NCBI RefSeq assembly: GCF_900094625.1
Contig: NZ_FMAJ01000003.1
Span: forward strand, 477,224 to 541,223
Length of the DNA stretch: 64,000 bases
Reading direction: 5' to 3'
From: Rhizobium aethiopicum
GTDB taxonomy: Bacteria > Pseudomonadota > Alphaproteobacteria > Rhizobiales > Rhizobiaceae
The notes under the pieces are model-generated. The model made no database searches. It was not told the DNA's origin and saw nothing but the letters and a program-made list of their open reading frames with translations. Positions 18,830-28,886 of this stretch are shown one piece after another (positions within the stretch are counted from its first letter, which is position 1; every line of letters begins with the position of its first letter). The position numbers were made by a program, and so were the translations under genes.

Positions 18830-19034
18830 GGCGTGCCGTGTGGCACCCCCCTCTGCCCTGCCGGGCATCTCCCCCACAAGGGTGGAGATCGGCAAGAGGC
18901 GATCGCTCGGTCCCTTTCCAGAAATCTACTGATCGCCAAGTAATGTTGTTTGGGGAAACCCTTGCGCCCAGCCGATCTCCCCACCTGTGGGGGAGATGCC
19001 CGGCAGGGCAGAGGGGGGTGCCACACGGCACGCC
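18830..19034. repeat. Long inverted repeat (205-base element) between convergent genes
   Basis: Arms of 64 bases at 18830-18893 and 18971-19034 are almost identical when one is reverse-complemented; the only visible differences are near ACAAGGGTGG against ACAGGTGGGG. A 77-base spacer separates them. The element has no coding capacity. It lies between the stops of the uxuB-like and dimethylglycine-dehydrogenase-like genes and could act as a strong bidirectional terminator or be a mobile repeat. Confidence 0.8.
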
Positions 19035-19058
19035 GTCTCTTCGCGTCACTTTGTGTCC

Positions 19059-21509
19059 TCAGCCCTTCACACGCGCCATCTCGGGATCATAGAGCGGCGC
19101 CAGCGATACCTTGCAAGGAATACGCTGCCTGGCCACGTCAAGCTCATAAGTGCCGGAGAGGATGAAATCCTCCGTGACGCCATCGGGGTTGCGGACATAG
19201 CCGTAGCCGATCGGCTTGCCCAGCGTATAACCGAAGCCGCCGCTCGAGAGCCAGCCGACACGTTCGCCGTTGCGATAGATGGTTTCGCGGCCGAGCAGCA
19301 CGGTCTCGGGATCGTCGGGAACGAAGCAGGCGAGGCGCTTCTTCACACCTTCCTTGAGCTGCCGCTCGATCGCCTCGCGGCCGCGGAAAGCAATGGTCTT
19401 GCGCGTCTTCACTGCCCAAGCGAGACCGGCTTCGACAGGCGTATGATCGGGACCGATGTCGGACCCCCAGGCGCGATAACCTTTTTCCAGGCGGCAGCTC
19501 TCGATGGCGCGATAGCCAGCATTGACGAGGCCGAATTCGCCGCCCGATGCCATCAACACGTCGTAGACCGTAGTCGCATACTCGATGGGAACATGCAGCT
19601 CGTAGCCAAGTTCGCCGACATAGGTAATGCGCAGCGCCCGCACGGGGCAGCCCGCAATCCCGATGGTCCTGACCTGGGCGAAGGGGAAGGCCGCGTTCGA
19701 AACATCGCTCCCGGTCACCTTCTCCAGCACGGCGCGAGCATTGGGTCCCATCAGCGACAGCACGCAATAGGCCGAGGTGACGTCGACCAGCTCGGCATGC
19801 ATGCCCTCCGGAACATTGCGTGCGATCCAGTTGATGTCATGCGTGGCGAAACCGGTGCCGGTGACGATGTAATATTCGTCCTCAGCAATACGAGCGACCG
19901 TCAGATCGCATTCTATGCCGCCCTTGTCGTTCAGCATCTGCGTGTAGATCAGCGAGCCGACGGGCCTTGCGACATCGTTGGCGGCGATCCAGGACAGTGC
20001 GGCCTCGGCTTCTCTGCCTTTGAGCACGAATTTGGCGAAGGAGGTCTGGTCGAAGATGACGGCCGCCTCGCGCACCGCCTTATGCTCACGGCCGACGGCC
20101 TCGAACCAGTTCTGCCTGGTATAGCTGTAAACGTCCCTCGGCTCCTCATTGGCAAAGAGATCGGCAAACCAGTTCGGCCGCTCCCAGCCGAGCTTTTCGC
20201 CGAAACAGGCGCCCTGCGCCTTCAACCGGTCGTAGAGCGGCGATTTGCGGCAGGGGCGGCCGCTCGAATGCTCCTCGAACGGCCAGGCCATGGTGTAGTG
20301 CTTGCCATAGGCTTCGAGTGTGCGGGTCCGCACCCAGTCCGTGTCGAAATGCGGGCGTCCGAAACGGCGGATATCGACGGGCCAGAGATCGTAGGGCGGC
20401 TCGCCCTTCGCCACCCATTCGGCAAGCGCCATGCCGGCGCCGCCGGCAGATGCGATGCCGAAAGCGTTGAAACCGGCGCCGACGAAGAAGTTCTTGAGTT
20501 CCGGCGCCTCGCCGAGAATGAAGTTGCCGTCGGGCGTGAAGCTTTCCGGGCCGTTCAGCAGCTGCTTGACGCCGACATTCTCCAGCGCCGGGACGCGGCC
20601 GAGCGCCTGTTCCATGATCTGCTCAAAATGTTCGAAATTGCTGTCCAGCAGCGTGTAATGGAAACCCTCGGGAATGCCTTTCTCCGCCCAGGCAATGGGA
20701 TTCGGCTCATAGCCGCCCATGACGATACCGCCGACCTCTTCCTTGTAATAGGTCAGGCGATCGGGATCGCGCAGCGTCGGCAGGTTGGAGGGCACGCCGA
20801 AGGACTCGGTGATGATGTATTGATGCTCGACCGAGACCAGCGGCACGTTGACGCCGAAGCGCTGGCCAAAGGCGCGCGTCCATTGGCCGGCGCAGACCAC
20901 GACGCGCTCGCATTCGATGCGTCCCTCAGCCGTGATGACGGCGCGGATTTTCCCCTTGTCGATTTCGAGGTCGAGGACTTCCGTATCCTCGAAGATCGAA
21001 ACGCCGGACATGCGGGCCCCTTTCGCCAGCGCCTGGGTGATGTCGGAAGGGTTGGCCTGGCCGTCCGTGGGCAGGAAGGCTGCGCCGACGAGATCGTCAA
21101 TCGTCATCAGCGGCCAGAGGTCGAAAGCCTCCTGCGGCGTCAGCAACTGCATTTCCAGGCCGAAGGACTGGGCGGTGGTCGCCTGACGCTTGACTTCCGT
21201 CCAGCGCTCTTCGTTGCAGGCAAGGCGCAGGCCGCCATTCATCTTCCAGCCGGTGCCGAGGCCGGTTTCCTCTTCGAGCCGCTTGTAGAGATCGACGGAG
21301 TAGCCGAGCAGCTGGGTGATGTTAGCGCTCGTGCGCAGCTGGCCGACAAGGCCGGCGGCATGAAATGTGGTGCCGGAGGTCAGCTTCTTGCGTTCGAGCA
21401 GCACGGTATCGGTCCAGCCGAGCTTGCCGAGATGATAGGCTGTCGAGCAGCCGATGATGCCGCCGCCGATGACCACGGCCTTTGCCGTCTTCGGTAATTG
21501 TCTCGTCAT
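19059..21509 (-). CDS. Dimethylglycine/sarcosine dehydrogenase-like flavoprotein with GcvT domain
   Basis: 816 residues. The N-terminal FAD-binding oxidoreductase domain has VVIGGGIIGCSTAYHLGKLG at 12-31 and GTTFHAAG with His50, the position of covalent FAD attachment in dimethylglycine dehydrogenase. The C-terminal part is a tetrahydrofolate-binding GcvT/aminomethyltransferase domain (YVGELGYELHVP, VNAGYRAIESCRLEKGYRAWG). It would demethylate dimethylglycine or sarcosine, passing formaldehyde to folate. It is preceded immediately by a choline-kinase-like gene. Related proteins are often broadly annotated, so the exact substrate is uncertain. Confidence 0.87.
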   Translation of the reverse strand: MTRQLPKTAKAVVIGGGIIGCSTAYHLGKLGWTDTVLLERKKLTSGTTFHAAGLVGQLRTSANITQLLGYSVDLYKRLEEETGLGTGWKMNGGLRLACNEERWTEVKRQATTAQSFGLEMQLLTPQEAFDLWPLMTIDDLVGAAFLPTDGQANPSDITQALAKGARMSGVSIFEDTEVLDLEIDKGKIRAVITAEGRIECERVVVCAGQWTRAFGQRFGVNVPLVSVEHQYIITESFGVPSNLPTLRDPDRLTYYKEEVGGIVMGGYEPNPIAWAEKGIPEGFHYTLLDSNFEHFEQIMEQALGRVPALENVGVKQLLNGPESFTPDGNFILGEAPELKNFFVGAGFNAFGIASAGGAGMALAEWVAKGEPPYDLWPVDIRRFGRPHFDTDWVRTRTLEAYGKHYTMAWPFEEHSSGRPCRKSPLYDRLKAQGACFGEKLGWERPNWFADLFANEEPRDVYSYTRQNWFEAVGREHKAVREAAVIFDQTSFAKFVLKGREAEAALSWIAANDVARPVGSLIYTQMLNDKGGIECDLTVARIAEDEYYIVTGTGFATHDINWIARNVPEGMHAELVDVTSAYCVLSLMGPNARAVLEKVTGSDVSNAAFPFAQVRTIGIAGCPVRALRITYVGELGYELHVPIEYATTVYDVLMASGGEFGLVNAGYRAIESCRLEKGYRAWGSDIGPDHTPVEAGLAWAVKTRKTIAFRGREAIERQLKEGVKKRLACFVPDDPETVLLGRETIYRNGERVGWLSSGGFGYTLGKPIGYGYVRNPDGVTEDFILSGTYELDVARQRIPCKVSLAPLYDPEMARVKG

Positions 21510-22385
21510 TTATCGATCCTGTTCAAAGGCTTGATAGGCTCGCTCGAACCGCCCGAGATTCTCGGACGTGTAGGCGCCATAGTCGAAATCGATGGTGGAA
21601 TGAATTTCCGAAATCATGCTCCACAGCGTCTCACGCAGCAGCGAGGCGCATTTCATCGCGGCGTATCGTCTGATGAGTTCATCGGTTGGCGGCCGGCCGA
21701 AATAGATCTCCAGCATCGTCAGTTCGGCGGCTTCCGGCAGTTCGTTGTTGGAGGCCAGCCCGCCGAGGTCGAAAAGCGGCGTGTTGAAGCCCGCATAATC
21801 CCAGTCGATCAGCCAGAGCCGCTTGCCGTCATCGAGGAAATTGGCTGCGAGCAGATCGTTGTGGCCGAAGGCAATCTCGAAAGGTCCTGCCGCTTCTTCC
21901 AGCGTCTCGGCCTTGGCGAGGAGTTTCGCAAGCAAGGGAAGATGGACGCTGCCCGCCGCCTTCAGGCTGGCGGCATAATCGCGGATGACATGGAAAACCC
22001 AGAAGATCATCGCCGGACCGCGGAAATGGCGGGCGATATCGTGATGGCAGGCGCGCACCAGCGGCAAGACCCGGGCGAGCATGTCGGGCGTCCTGATGTC
22101 TTTCGGCGAAAGCGCCCTCGCCTCGATATATTCCAGCACCAAAACGCCGGGCGAATGATGGATGATGGCGGGCGATATACCCGCGGCATGCGCCGCACGG
22201 CTCGCCGCAAGCTCGTTCTGCCTGATGATGTGATGGATCGGAATATCGGTGCCGAGCCTGACCACGCAACGCGCCACGGCATCGCTGACCAGATAGTTCC
22301 TGTTGGTGATGCCGCCTGTTATCGGCGAAATGTCGATCGGGCCCTGCCAGATGCCGAGCGCATGAATCCTATCTTCAGGCGTCAT
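21510..22385 (-). CDS. Choline/ethanolamine kinase-like phosphotransferase
   Basis: 291 residues with the aminoglycoside-phosphotransferase/choline-kinase fold. The catalytic loop is FGHNDLLAANFL with HND at 175-177, and the metal-binding motif is LIDWDYAG at 192-199. The DWDYA form is typical of choline kinases (LicA-like). The stop abuts the start of the dimethylglycine-dehydrogenase-like gene, so the two are cotranscribed. The substrate is inferred from motif and neighbour only. Confidence 0.82.
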   Translation of the reverse strand: MTPEDRIHALGIWQGPIDISPITGGITNRNYLVSDAVARCVVRLGTDIPIHHIIRQNELAASRAAHAAGISPAIIHHSPGVLVLEYIEARALSPKDIRTPDMLARVLPLVRACHHDIARHFRGPAMIFWVFHVIRDYAASLKAAGSVHLPLLAKLLAKAETLEEAAGPFEIAFGHNDLLAANFLDDGKRLWLIDWDYAGFNTPLFDLGGLASNNELPEAAELTMLEIYFGRPPTDELIRRYAAMKCASLLRETLWSMISEIHSTIDFDYGAYTSENLGRFERAYQAFEQDR

Positions 22386-22397
22386 GCTTATCCCCCC

Positions 22398-22485
22398 AGA
22401 GCATGATGCCGAAAAATGTGAGCGGTTTTTCGGACGACGTCATGCTCTAACTATTTAACCTGGAACAGGATTCATCCTGTTCCAG
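22398..22485. repeat. RIME-like double palindrome
   Basis: Two palindromes lie in tandem: 22398-22448 (AGAGCATGATGCCGAAAA pairing with its complement ending CATGCTCT) and 22460-22485 (CTGGAACAGGAT-TC-ATCCTGTTCCAG). Two linked palindromes in an intergenic space is the described plan of rhizobial intergenic mosaic elements. It sits between the leftward ABC operon end and the choline-kinase-like gene and may act as terminator. Confidence 0.75.
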
Positions 22486-22539
22486 TGCCCCGTCACCGAA
22501 ATGATGGGGCAGAGGCAGATCGGCTGTCAAGCGGAGCGG

Positions 22540-23616
<1,077 letters not shown>

Positions 23617-23646
23617 CTTCCCAAAACCCTCTCGTTTATTTATCGG

Positions 23647-24720
23647 CTACTTCGTTCTTGCGCGCCAATCGGCGTATTTCGGACTGTCTGGACCGACCGG
23701 CAGCGGCACTTCGGCGCCGCTGTCGGAAGACTGGTAGATGGCGGTCACGAGCTCGAGCGCACGGCGGGCATCGACCGTCGTTACCGGCAGCGGCCCGTCG
23801 CCGCTGAGGAAGGCATGGAACTGGCCCATCTGGGTGGTGAAGCGCGGCGCGACCGGCTGCCAGTCGCCGACCACCCGGTCGATCTTCTCCCGGACGTCGT
23901 CATTGGCGGCGATGATTTTCCAGGGATCCTTGCCTGGTGTGTAGGGCTCGTGCGTGCTTTCGAAGGTGACGTTCTCGAAGTGCAGTCTCAGGCGGCTGAT
24001 CTGTTCCTGCGAACCGAGCGTGCAGGACAGCGAGACGAAGGCGCCGTTTTCCATCAGCAGGCTGGCGGAGGCACAGTCCTCGACCTCGATATCATTGACG
24101 CGGGTTGCGACGCGGCCGAAGACCCTTGCTGCCGGGCCCATCAGGTGCATCAGCATGTCGTGCAGGTGCAAGGCGTGGGTGACGAGCACGCCGCCGAGCT
24201 CGGTGGCCCATTTGCCGCGCCAGGGCACGGCGTAATATTCGGGCTTGCGCAGCCAGAAGGTTTCGACGGACGCGGTATAGGGCTTGCCGGCAATACCGGC
24301 GTCGATGATCCGCTTGGCCTTCTGGATGCCGTCGCCGTAACGATACTGGAAGATCGGCATCAGCACGCCTTTGGCGGCCTTTTCCGCCTCCATGATCGTG
24401 TCGACCCCGGCAAGCGAACCCGTCAGCGGCTTTTCGCAAACAACATGCTTGCCAGCCGCCAGGGCCGCGACCACCTGCTCCAGATGAATGCCCGGAGGGG
24501 TGCAGATGTCGATGATGTCGATGGTTTCGTCGCCCAGCAGCGCCTCGAAAGAAGTGGTGCGGCGCTCGATACCGAACTCGTCGCCGACCGCCGTCAAACG
24601 TTCTTCGTTCAGATCGCAGATCGCCGCCACCTTGAACTTGTCGGAATGCGGCAGATAACCTTCGACGATATGCGAACGGCCGATGCCGCAGCCGACGATT
24701 GCGACGGTCTTGATGCTCAT
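23647..24720 (-). CDS. Gfo/Idh/MocA-family oxidoreductase within the ABC operon
   Basis: 357 residues. The N-terminal Rossmann fold is VAIVGCGIGRSHIVEGYLP, and the catalytic EKP motif is HVVCEKPLTG. The C-terminal domain is an alpha/beta half with GGVLVTHALHLHDMLMHLMG. It probably oxidises or reduces a sugar or inositol-like substrate with NAD(P). It lies between the permease and ATPase genes, so it is likely dedicated to the imported compound. The ATG at 24720 is preferred because GGAAAAGAG precedes it; starts at 24735 and 24744 are possible. Confidence 0.9.
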   Translation of the reverse strand: MSIKTVAIVGCGIGRSHIVEGYLPHSDKFKVAAICDLNEERLTAVGDEFGIERRTTSFEALLGDETIDIIDICTPPGIHLEQVVAALAAGKHVVCEKPLTGSLAGVDTIMEAEKAAKGVLMPIFQYRYGDGIQKAKRIIDAGIAGKPYTASVETFWLRKPEYYAVPWRGKWATELGGVLVTHALHLHDMLMHLMGPAARVFGRVATRVNDIEVEDCASASLLMENGAFVSLSCTLGSQEQISRLRLHFENVTFESTHEPYTPGKDPWKIIAANDDVREKIDRVVGDWQPVAPRFTTQMGQFHAFLSGDGPLPVTTVDARRALELVTAIYQSSDSGAEVPLPVGPDSPKYADWRARTK

Positions 24721-24743
24721 GTCACTCTTTTCCATTGCCGCCA

Positions 24744-25631
24744 TCAACGTTTCATGCCGGTCGTGGCGATGCCCTCGATCAGCAGGCGCTGGAAGAACAG
24801 GAAGAAGAAGAACACCGGCACCAGCGTCAGGGTCGACATGGCGAAGAGACCACCCCAATCGGAGGCGCTGGTGGAATCGACGAAGGTGCGCAGTCCGAGC
24901 TGGATCGTATAGGTGTTCATGTCGTTCAGGTAGATCAGCGGTCCGAAGAAATCGTCCCAGGTCCAGATGAAGGAGAAGATCGCGGCAGTCGCCAGCACCG
25001 GCAGCGACAGCGGCAGCATGATCTTCCAATAGATCCGCCAGGCGCTGCAGCCATCCATCATCGCCGCCTCGTCGAGTTCGCGCGGGATCCCGCGGAAGAA
25101 CTGCACCATCAGAAAGATGAAGAAGGCGTCGCTTGCCAGGAACTTCGGCACGACAAGCGGCAGGATCGTGTTCACCCAGCCGAGATCGAGGAAGAGCACA
25201 TATTGCGGGATCAGCGTCACGTGATAGGGGATCATCAGCGTGCCGAGCATGATCGCGAACCAGAAGTTACGGCCGGCGAAACGCAGCCTGGCAAAGGCGT
25301 AGGCCGTCAGCGAACAGGCGATGACATTGCCCGTCACCACCAGCAGCGAGATGACGAGCGAATTCCAGAAGAACCGGCCGAAACTGACATCGAGGCCGAC
25401 CCAACCCCGCGCATAGGACGAAAAATCGATCGACGACGGAATGAGCGAGGTCGACGAGAAGATTTCGGTTTCCGGCCTGACTGATGCCGACACCATCCAC
25501 AACAGCGGATAGACCATGAGAAGCGAGGCGGCGATCAGGAGGGCGTGGATGACGAACGAGGCCGGCAGGCTGCGTTTGGTGATATCAGATGGCGGCCTGG
25601 CCGCAGTAACGGAAGCGGTCATCTCAGTCAT
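24744..25631 (-). CDS. CUT1 sugar ABC transporter permease (MalG type)
   Basis: 295 residues with six predicted membrane helices. The EAA loop motif near residue 200 reads ELDEAAMMDGCSAWRIYWKI, which couples to the ATPase. The start overlaps the previous permease stop by 8 bases, indicating translational coupling. Confidence 0.94.
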   Translation of the reverse strand: MTEMTASVTAARPPSDITKRSLPASFVIHALLIAASLLMVYPLLWMVSASVRPETEIFSSTSLIPSSIDFSSYARGWVGLDVSFGRFFWNSLVISLLVVTGNVIACSLTAYAFARLRFAGRNFWFAIMLGTLMIPYHVTLIPQYVLFLDLGWVNTILPLVVPKFLASDAFFIFLMVQFFRGIPRELDEAAMMDGCSAWRIYWKIMLPLSLPVLATAAIFSFIWTWDDFFGPLIYLNDMNTYTIQLGLRTFVDSTSASDWGGLFAMSTLTLVPVFFFFLFFQRLLIEGIATTGMKR

Positions 25632-26583
25632 CGTAGTGCACCCAGTAACGCGAGGTCAGGAAGGAGAAGGCGGTGAAGATCGCGATGATCACCACCAGGA
25701 TCCATGCGAGCGCCGAGGCATAGCCCATGCGGAAATTGCCGAAGGCCTCCTGGTAGAGATAGAGCGTATAGAACAGTGTCGAATTGATCGGGCCGCCGGT
25801 GCCGCCAGATATGATGAAGGCCGGCGTGAAGGCCTTGAAGGCTTCGATCGTCTGCACGACGGCGTTGAAGAAGATCACCGGCGTCAGAAGCGGCAGCGTG
25901 ATCTTGTAGAACTGGCGGAATTTCGAGGCGCCGTCGAGGCTGGCCGCCTCGTACATATCCTGCGGGATCTGGCGCAGGCCGGCAAGGAAGATGATCATCG
26001 GCGAACCGAACTGCCAGACGGACAGCGCCACCAGCGTGTAGATCGAATAGTTCGGATGCGAGATCCAGCTCGGCCCTTCGATGCCGAACTGCGAGAGCGC
26101 GGCGTTGACAAGACCATCGCTCGCGAAAAGCTGACGCCAGAGCACAGCGATCGCCACGCTGCCGCCGAGCAGCGACGGCAGATAGAAGATGGCGCGATAG
26201 ACGGTTAAGCCGCGCAGGCCGCGGTTGAGCGCCATGGCGACCAGCAGCGCGAAGGTCAGCTTGAACGGCACCGAGAAGACGACGTAAGTCAGCGTGACGT
26301 TCATGGCGGCCGAGAATTTCGGATCCGCCGTGGCGATGCGCACGTAATTCGCCATTCCCACCCACCGGGGCGACTGCAGCATGTCGTAGTCGGTGAAGGA
26401 GAGGTAGAGCGAAATCAGGGCCGGTCCGAGCGTCAGCCCGAAGAAGCCGACGAGCCACGGAAGGAGGAAGAGATAGCCGGGAGCATTGGCATTCCAGAGA
26501 CGCCTGAAGCGTCCTTCGGCCACGGCCCCCTGATATCTTTCCACTGAGATGGCCCCTGCGGGCGTGCGCATCGCATTGCTCAT
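25624..26583 (-). CDS. CUT1 sugar ABC transporter permease (MalF type)
   Basis: 319 residues with six predicted membrane helices and a cytoplasmic N-terminus. The EAA motif is MYEAASLDGASKFRQFYKI. It directly follows the binding-protein gene (6-base gap), giving the standard order binding protein, permease, permease. Confidence 0.94.
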   Translation of the reverse strand: MSNAMRTPAGAISVERYQGAVAEGRFRRLWNANAPGYLFLLPWLVGFFGLTLGPALISLYLSFTDYDMLQSPRWVGMANYVRIATADPKFSAAMNVTLTYVVFSVPFKLTFALLVAMALNRGLRGLTVYRAIFYLPSLLGGSVAIAVLWRQLFASDGLVNAALSQFGIEGPSWISHPNYSIYTLVALSVWQFGSPMIIFLAGLRQIPQDMYEAASLDGASKFRQFYKITLPLLTPVIFFNAVVQTIEAFKAFTPAFIISGGTGGPINSTLFYTLYLYQEAFGNFRMGYASALAWILVVIIAIFTAFSFLTSRYWVHYDD

Positions 26584-26589
26584 ACGGGA

Positions 26590-27876
26590 TCAGCCTCGTG
26601 CGAGAATCTGCGTGATTTCGGTGACAAGCTGCTTGCCGCCGTCGGAAGGAGACAGTTGCCCGAAGCCGACCTGTTCGGCGATGTTGCGCAACATCAGCTC
26701 GCCCTCACCGGCACCGGCCGGCGGCGGCGGGGGCAGTTTTCCGGCGAGGTCGCCAAGGCCGCTGACATAGGCCAGCGCGACCTTGCCGTTCTCGTCGAGC
26801 TTTGCCGCAACGACCTCGCGCATGGCGGCCGATTCCGGAATGCCGCGCTCGACATCTAGGAGCAGCACGGCCTCGGGGTTCTTGACGAAGAAGTTGATGT
26901 AATCAACCGCCTTCTCCACCGACTTCGACTGGGCCGAGACCGAGAAGAACATCGAAGGCTTGCGATAGTGCCCTCCCTTCGAATCCGGCTTGATGCGCAT
27001 GTAGTTAGTGAGCGCCAGCTTGTCCTTGTTCATTGCCTGATAGGCGACGAACTGGTTGGAATGGGCAAAACCTGCGGCCGACTTGCCGAGCGATACGGTG
27101 TTGGTTTCGATATCGTTCTTGTCGAGAGCCTGGATATCAGCGGGAACGCAGGCGCCGGCCTCGCGGAACTTGGCCCACATGTCGAACCATTCCGATGCGT
27201 CCTCCACAGCGAAGCCGATCTTGCCGTCGGCGGTATAAAGCGCCTTGCCACGCTGACGCAACCAGTTCTCGAAAAGCGGTTCAGCGCCGCTGCCGTCGGC
27301 AATGCCGAACATGCCCTTGCGCTTGCCTGATTTGGTGATCTCCGCACCCATGCGGGCGAATTCATCCCAGGTGGTCGCCTGCGTCGGCAGATCGACGCCG
27401 GCCTCTTTGAATGCGGTGGTGTTCAGCACCGTCGCGGCGGAATTGGCCCCGAGGCTCACGCCGTAGAGATGACCGTCGACGCTGCCGCCTTCGATCTGGG
27501 CCTTGTCGAAATCGTCGAGATTGAGCTTGGCCGGCATATAGGACTCAAGCGGAGCCAGTGCGCCGCGCCGCGCATATTGGACGATATAGCGATAGTCCAT
27601 CTGGATGACATCAGGCGCGTTGCGGCCGGCGACCTGGGTCGCAAGCCGCGGCCAGTAATCGCCCCAGCCGAGGAACTCGCCGGTGATCGACGTGCCCGGA
27701 TTTTTCGTCTGATAGAGCTGCGACACCTTGTTGGTGCGGTCGGCGCGCGGCTGCGAGCCCCACCACAGGAGACGCAAGCGCGTTTCCTGTGCCAAGGCGC
27801 TGGTTCCAAGCGCAGAGAGGGACAGAAGCGCCGCACTTCCCGCGACAAAATTACGTCTGCTTACACGTAGGGTCAT
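26590..27876 (-). CDS. Sugar ABC transporter substrate-binding protein with Tat-like signal
   Basis: 428 residues. The N-terminus VSRRNFVAGSAALLSLSALG followed by ALAQE is a twin-arginine-type signal, unusual for this class. The mature protein has the family-1 solute-binding fold (LRLLWWGSQPRADRT at its start). It is similar over its whole length to the orphan binding protein at 37458-38744 (same WWGS start, same length, shared GKSxxGxAxSNQ region). The start at 27876 has GGAGGAGG upstream; the longer frame would add 30 non-signal residues. Operator B lies 62 bases upstream. Confidence 0.93.
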   Translation of the reverse strand: MTLRVSRRNFVAGSAALLSLSALGTSALAQETRLRLLWWGSQPRADRTNKVSQLYQTKNPGTSITGEFLGWGDYWPRLATQVAGRNAPDVIQMDYRYIVQYARRGALAPLESYMPAKLNLDDFDKAQIEGGSVDGHLYGVSLGANSAATVLNTTAFKEAGVDLPTQATTWDEFARMGAEITKSGKRKGMFGIADGSGAEPLFENWLRQRGKALYTADGKIGFAVEDASEWFDMWAKFREAGACVPADIQALDKNDIETNTVSLGKSAAGFAHSNQFVAYQAMNKDKLALTNYMRIKPDSKGGHYRKPSMFFSVSAQSKSVEKAVDYINFFVKNPEAVLLLDVERGIPESAAMREVVAAKLDENGKVALAYVSGLGDLAGKLPPPPPAGAGEGELMLRNIAEQVGFGQLSPSDGGKQLVTEITQILARG

Positions 27877-27937
27877 TTTTTCCTCCTCCAAAGGGAAGCG
27901 CCTCCACACGCTTCCAAGACTAGTTTCGCTTGCGCAA

Positions 27938-27953
27938 ATAACTAATTGGTTAC
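27938..27953. promoter_or_regulatory. Candidate TetR operator B, upstream of the ABC operon
   Basis: ATAACT-AATT-GGTTAC is a near-palindrome (TAACYAATTRGTTA core) between the divergent binding-protein and TetR genes. It matches the layout of sites at 15855 and 28809. Confidence 0.55.
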
Positions 27954-28080
27954 AAGCTACGAGCAAAGCGGCAAGCGTGTCAAGCGGGGTGTCGGCTCGC
28001 GAGCCGGCCTTCGAATTCGGTTTTTACAATTTCTTACCGAAGGCTTATGAGCGCAACACGTGAAGACGGAAGGTGGAGCG

Positions 28081-28755
28081 ATGAACGACAGCGGGGAGAA
28101 TGCGGGGAAACGGCCTCGGCGCCTATCTCAGGAGCGCACGAGCCAACGCGATCCGGAGCGGACACGCGCCGCGATCCTGGAAGCGGCGACGCGGGAGTTT
28201 GCCGAAAACGGCATGGGCGGGGCTCGTGTCGACGCGATCGCCGAACGCGCCGGCACCAACAAACGCATGCTCTACCACTATTTCGGCGATAAGGAGCAGC
28301 TTTACCTCAAGGTGCTCGAGGAAGCCTATGTCGGCATCCGCACGGCCGAGCGGGCGCTGCATATCGGCGACCGCAGCCCGGAGGAAGGCATCGGCGAACT
28401 GGCGCTCTTCACCTGGCGCTATTTTCTCCAGCATCCGGAGTTCCTGAGCCTGCTCGGCACGGAAAACTTGCACCGCGCCCGCTGGCTGCGTCAGTCCATC
28501 CGGCTCAAGGAGCTGCATTCGCATCTGATCGGCGAACTTTCCGACGTGCTCGAACGGGGGAAAAAGCAGGGCGTCTTCATCGAGACAGCCGATCCCCTGC
28601 ATGTCTATCTGACGATCGCCTCGCTCGGCTATTTCTACCTTTCCAACCAGTACACGCTCTCGACGATCTTCGGCCGCGACCTGATCGAGCCGGCCCATCT
28701 CAATGCCTGGGAAAGGCATATCGTCCACGTCACGCTCGCCTCTATCAAGCGCTGA
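28081..28755 (+). CDS. TetR/AcrR family transcriptional regulator
   Basis: 224 residues. The N-terminal HTH region has RTRAAILEAATREFAENGMGGARVDAIAERAGTNKRMLYHYFGDKEQLYLKVLE-type order (shown here only in parts: ARVDAIAERAG, KRMLYHYFGDKE). The C-terminal ligand domain has aromatic residues (ASLGYFYLSNQYTLSTIFG). The ATG at 28081 has AAGGTGGAG upstream; a GTG at 28060 is an alternative. It sits between two candidate operators, one for the leftward ABC operon and one for the rightward catabolic operon, and is the obvious local repressor. Confidence 0.9.
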   Translation: MNDSGENAGKRPRRLSQERTSQRDPERTRAAILEAATREFAENGMGGARVDAIAERAGTNKRMLYHYFGDKEQLYLKVLEEAYVGIRTAERALHIGDRSPEEGIGELALFTWRYFLQHPEFLSLLGTENLHRARWLRQSIRLKELHSHLIGELSDVLERGKKQGVFIETADPLHVYLTIASLGYFYLSNQYTLSTIFGRDLIEPAHLNAWERHIVHVTLASIKR

Positions 28756-28808
28756 ACACTGAAAGCAGGATTTGACTATTGACAGGCTCGCCGCTCTTCT
28801 GCCATCAA

Positions 28809-28824
28809 GTAACTGTTTAGTTAC
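28809..28824. promoter_or_regulatory. Candidate TetR operator C, upstream of the catabolic operon
   Basis: GTAACT-GTTT-AGTTAC has perfect 6-bp arms. It lies 63 bases before the start at 28887 and 54 bases after the TetR stop, and is the most symmetric of the three sites. Confidence 0.6.
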
Positions 28825-28886
28825 CGGCTTGGGAGGGCCGGGCCGGAACGCCCGCTCCCGCCGCAAAAGATTGCAGGGAGGAAAAA

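Noticed and set aside
18987..21497. 836-codon open frame antisense to the dimethylglycine-dehydrogenase-like gene
   Set aside because: It is a shadow: it starts inside a repeat, shows no family motifs and follows the codon pattern of the real gene.
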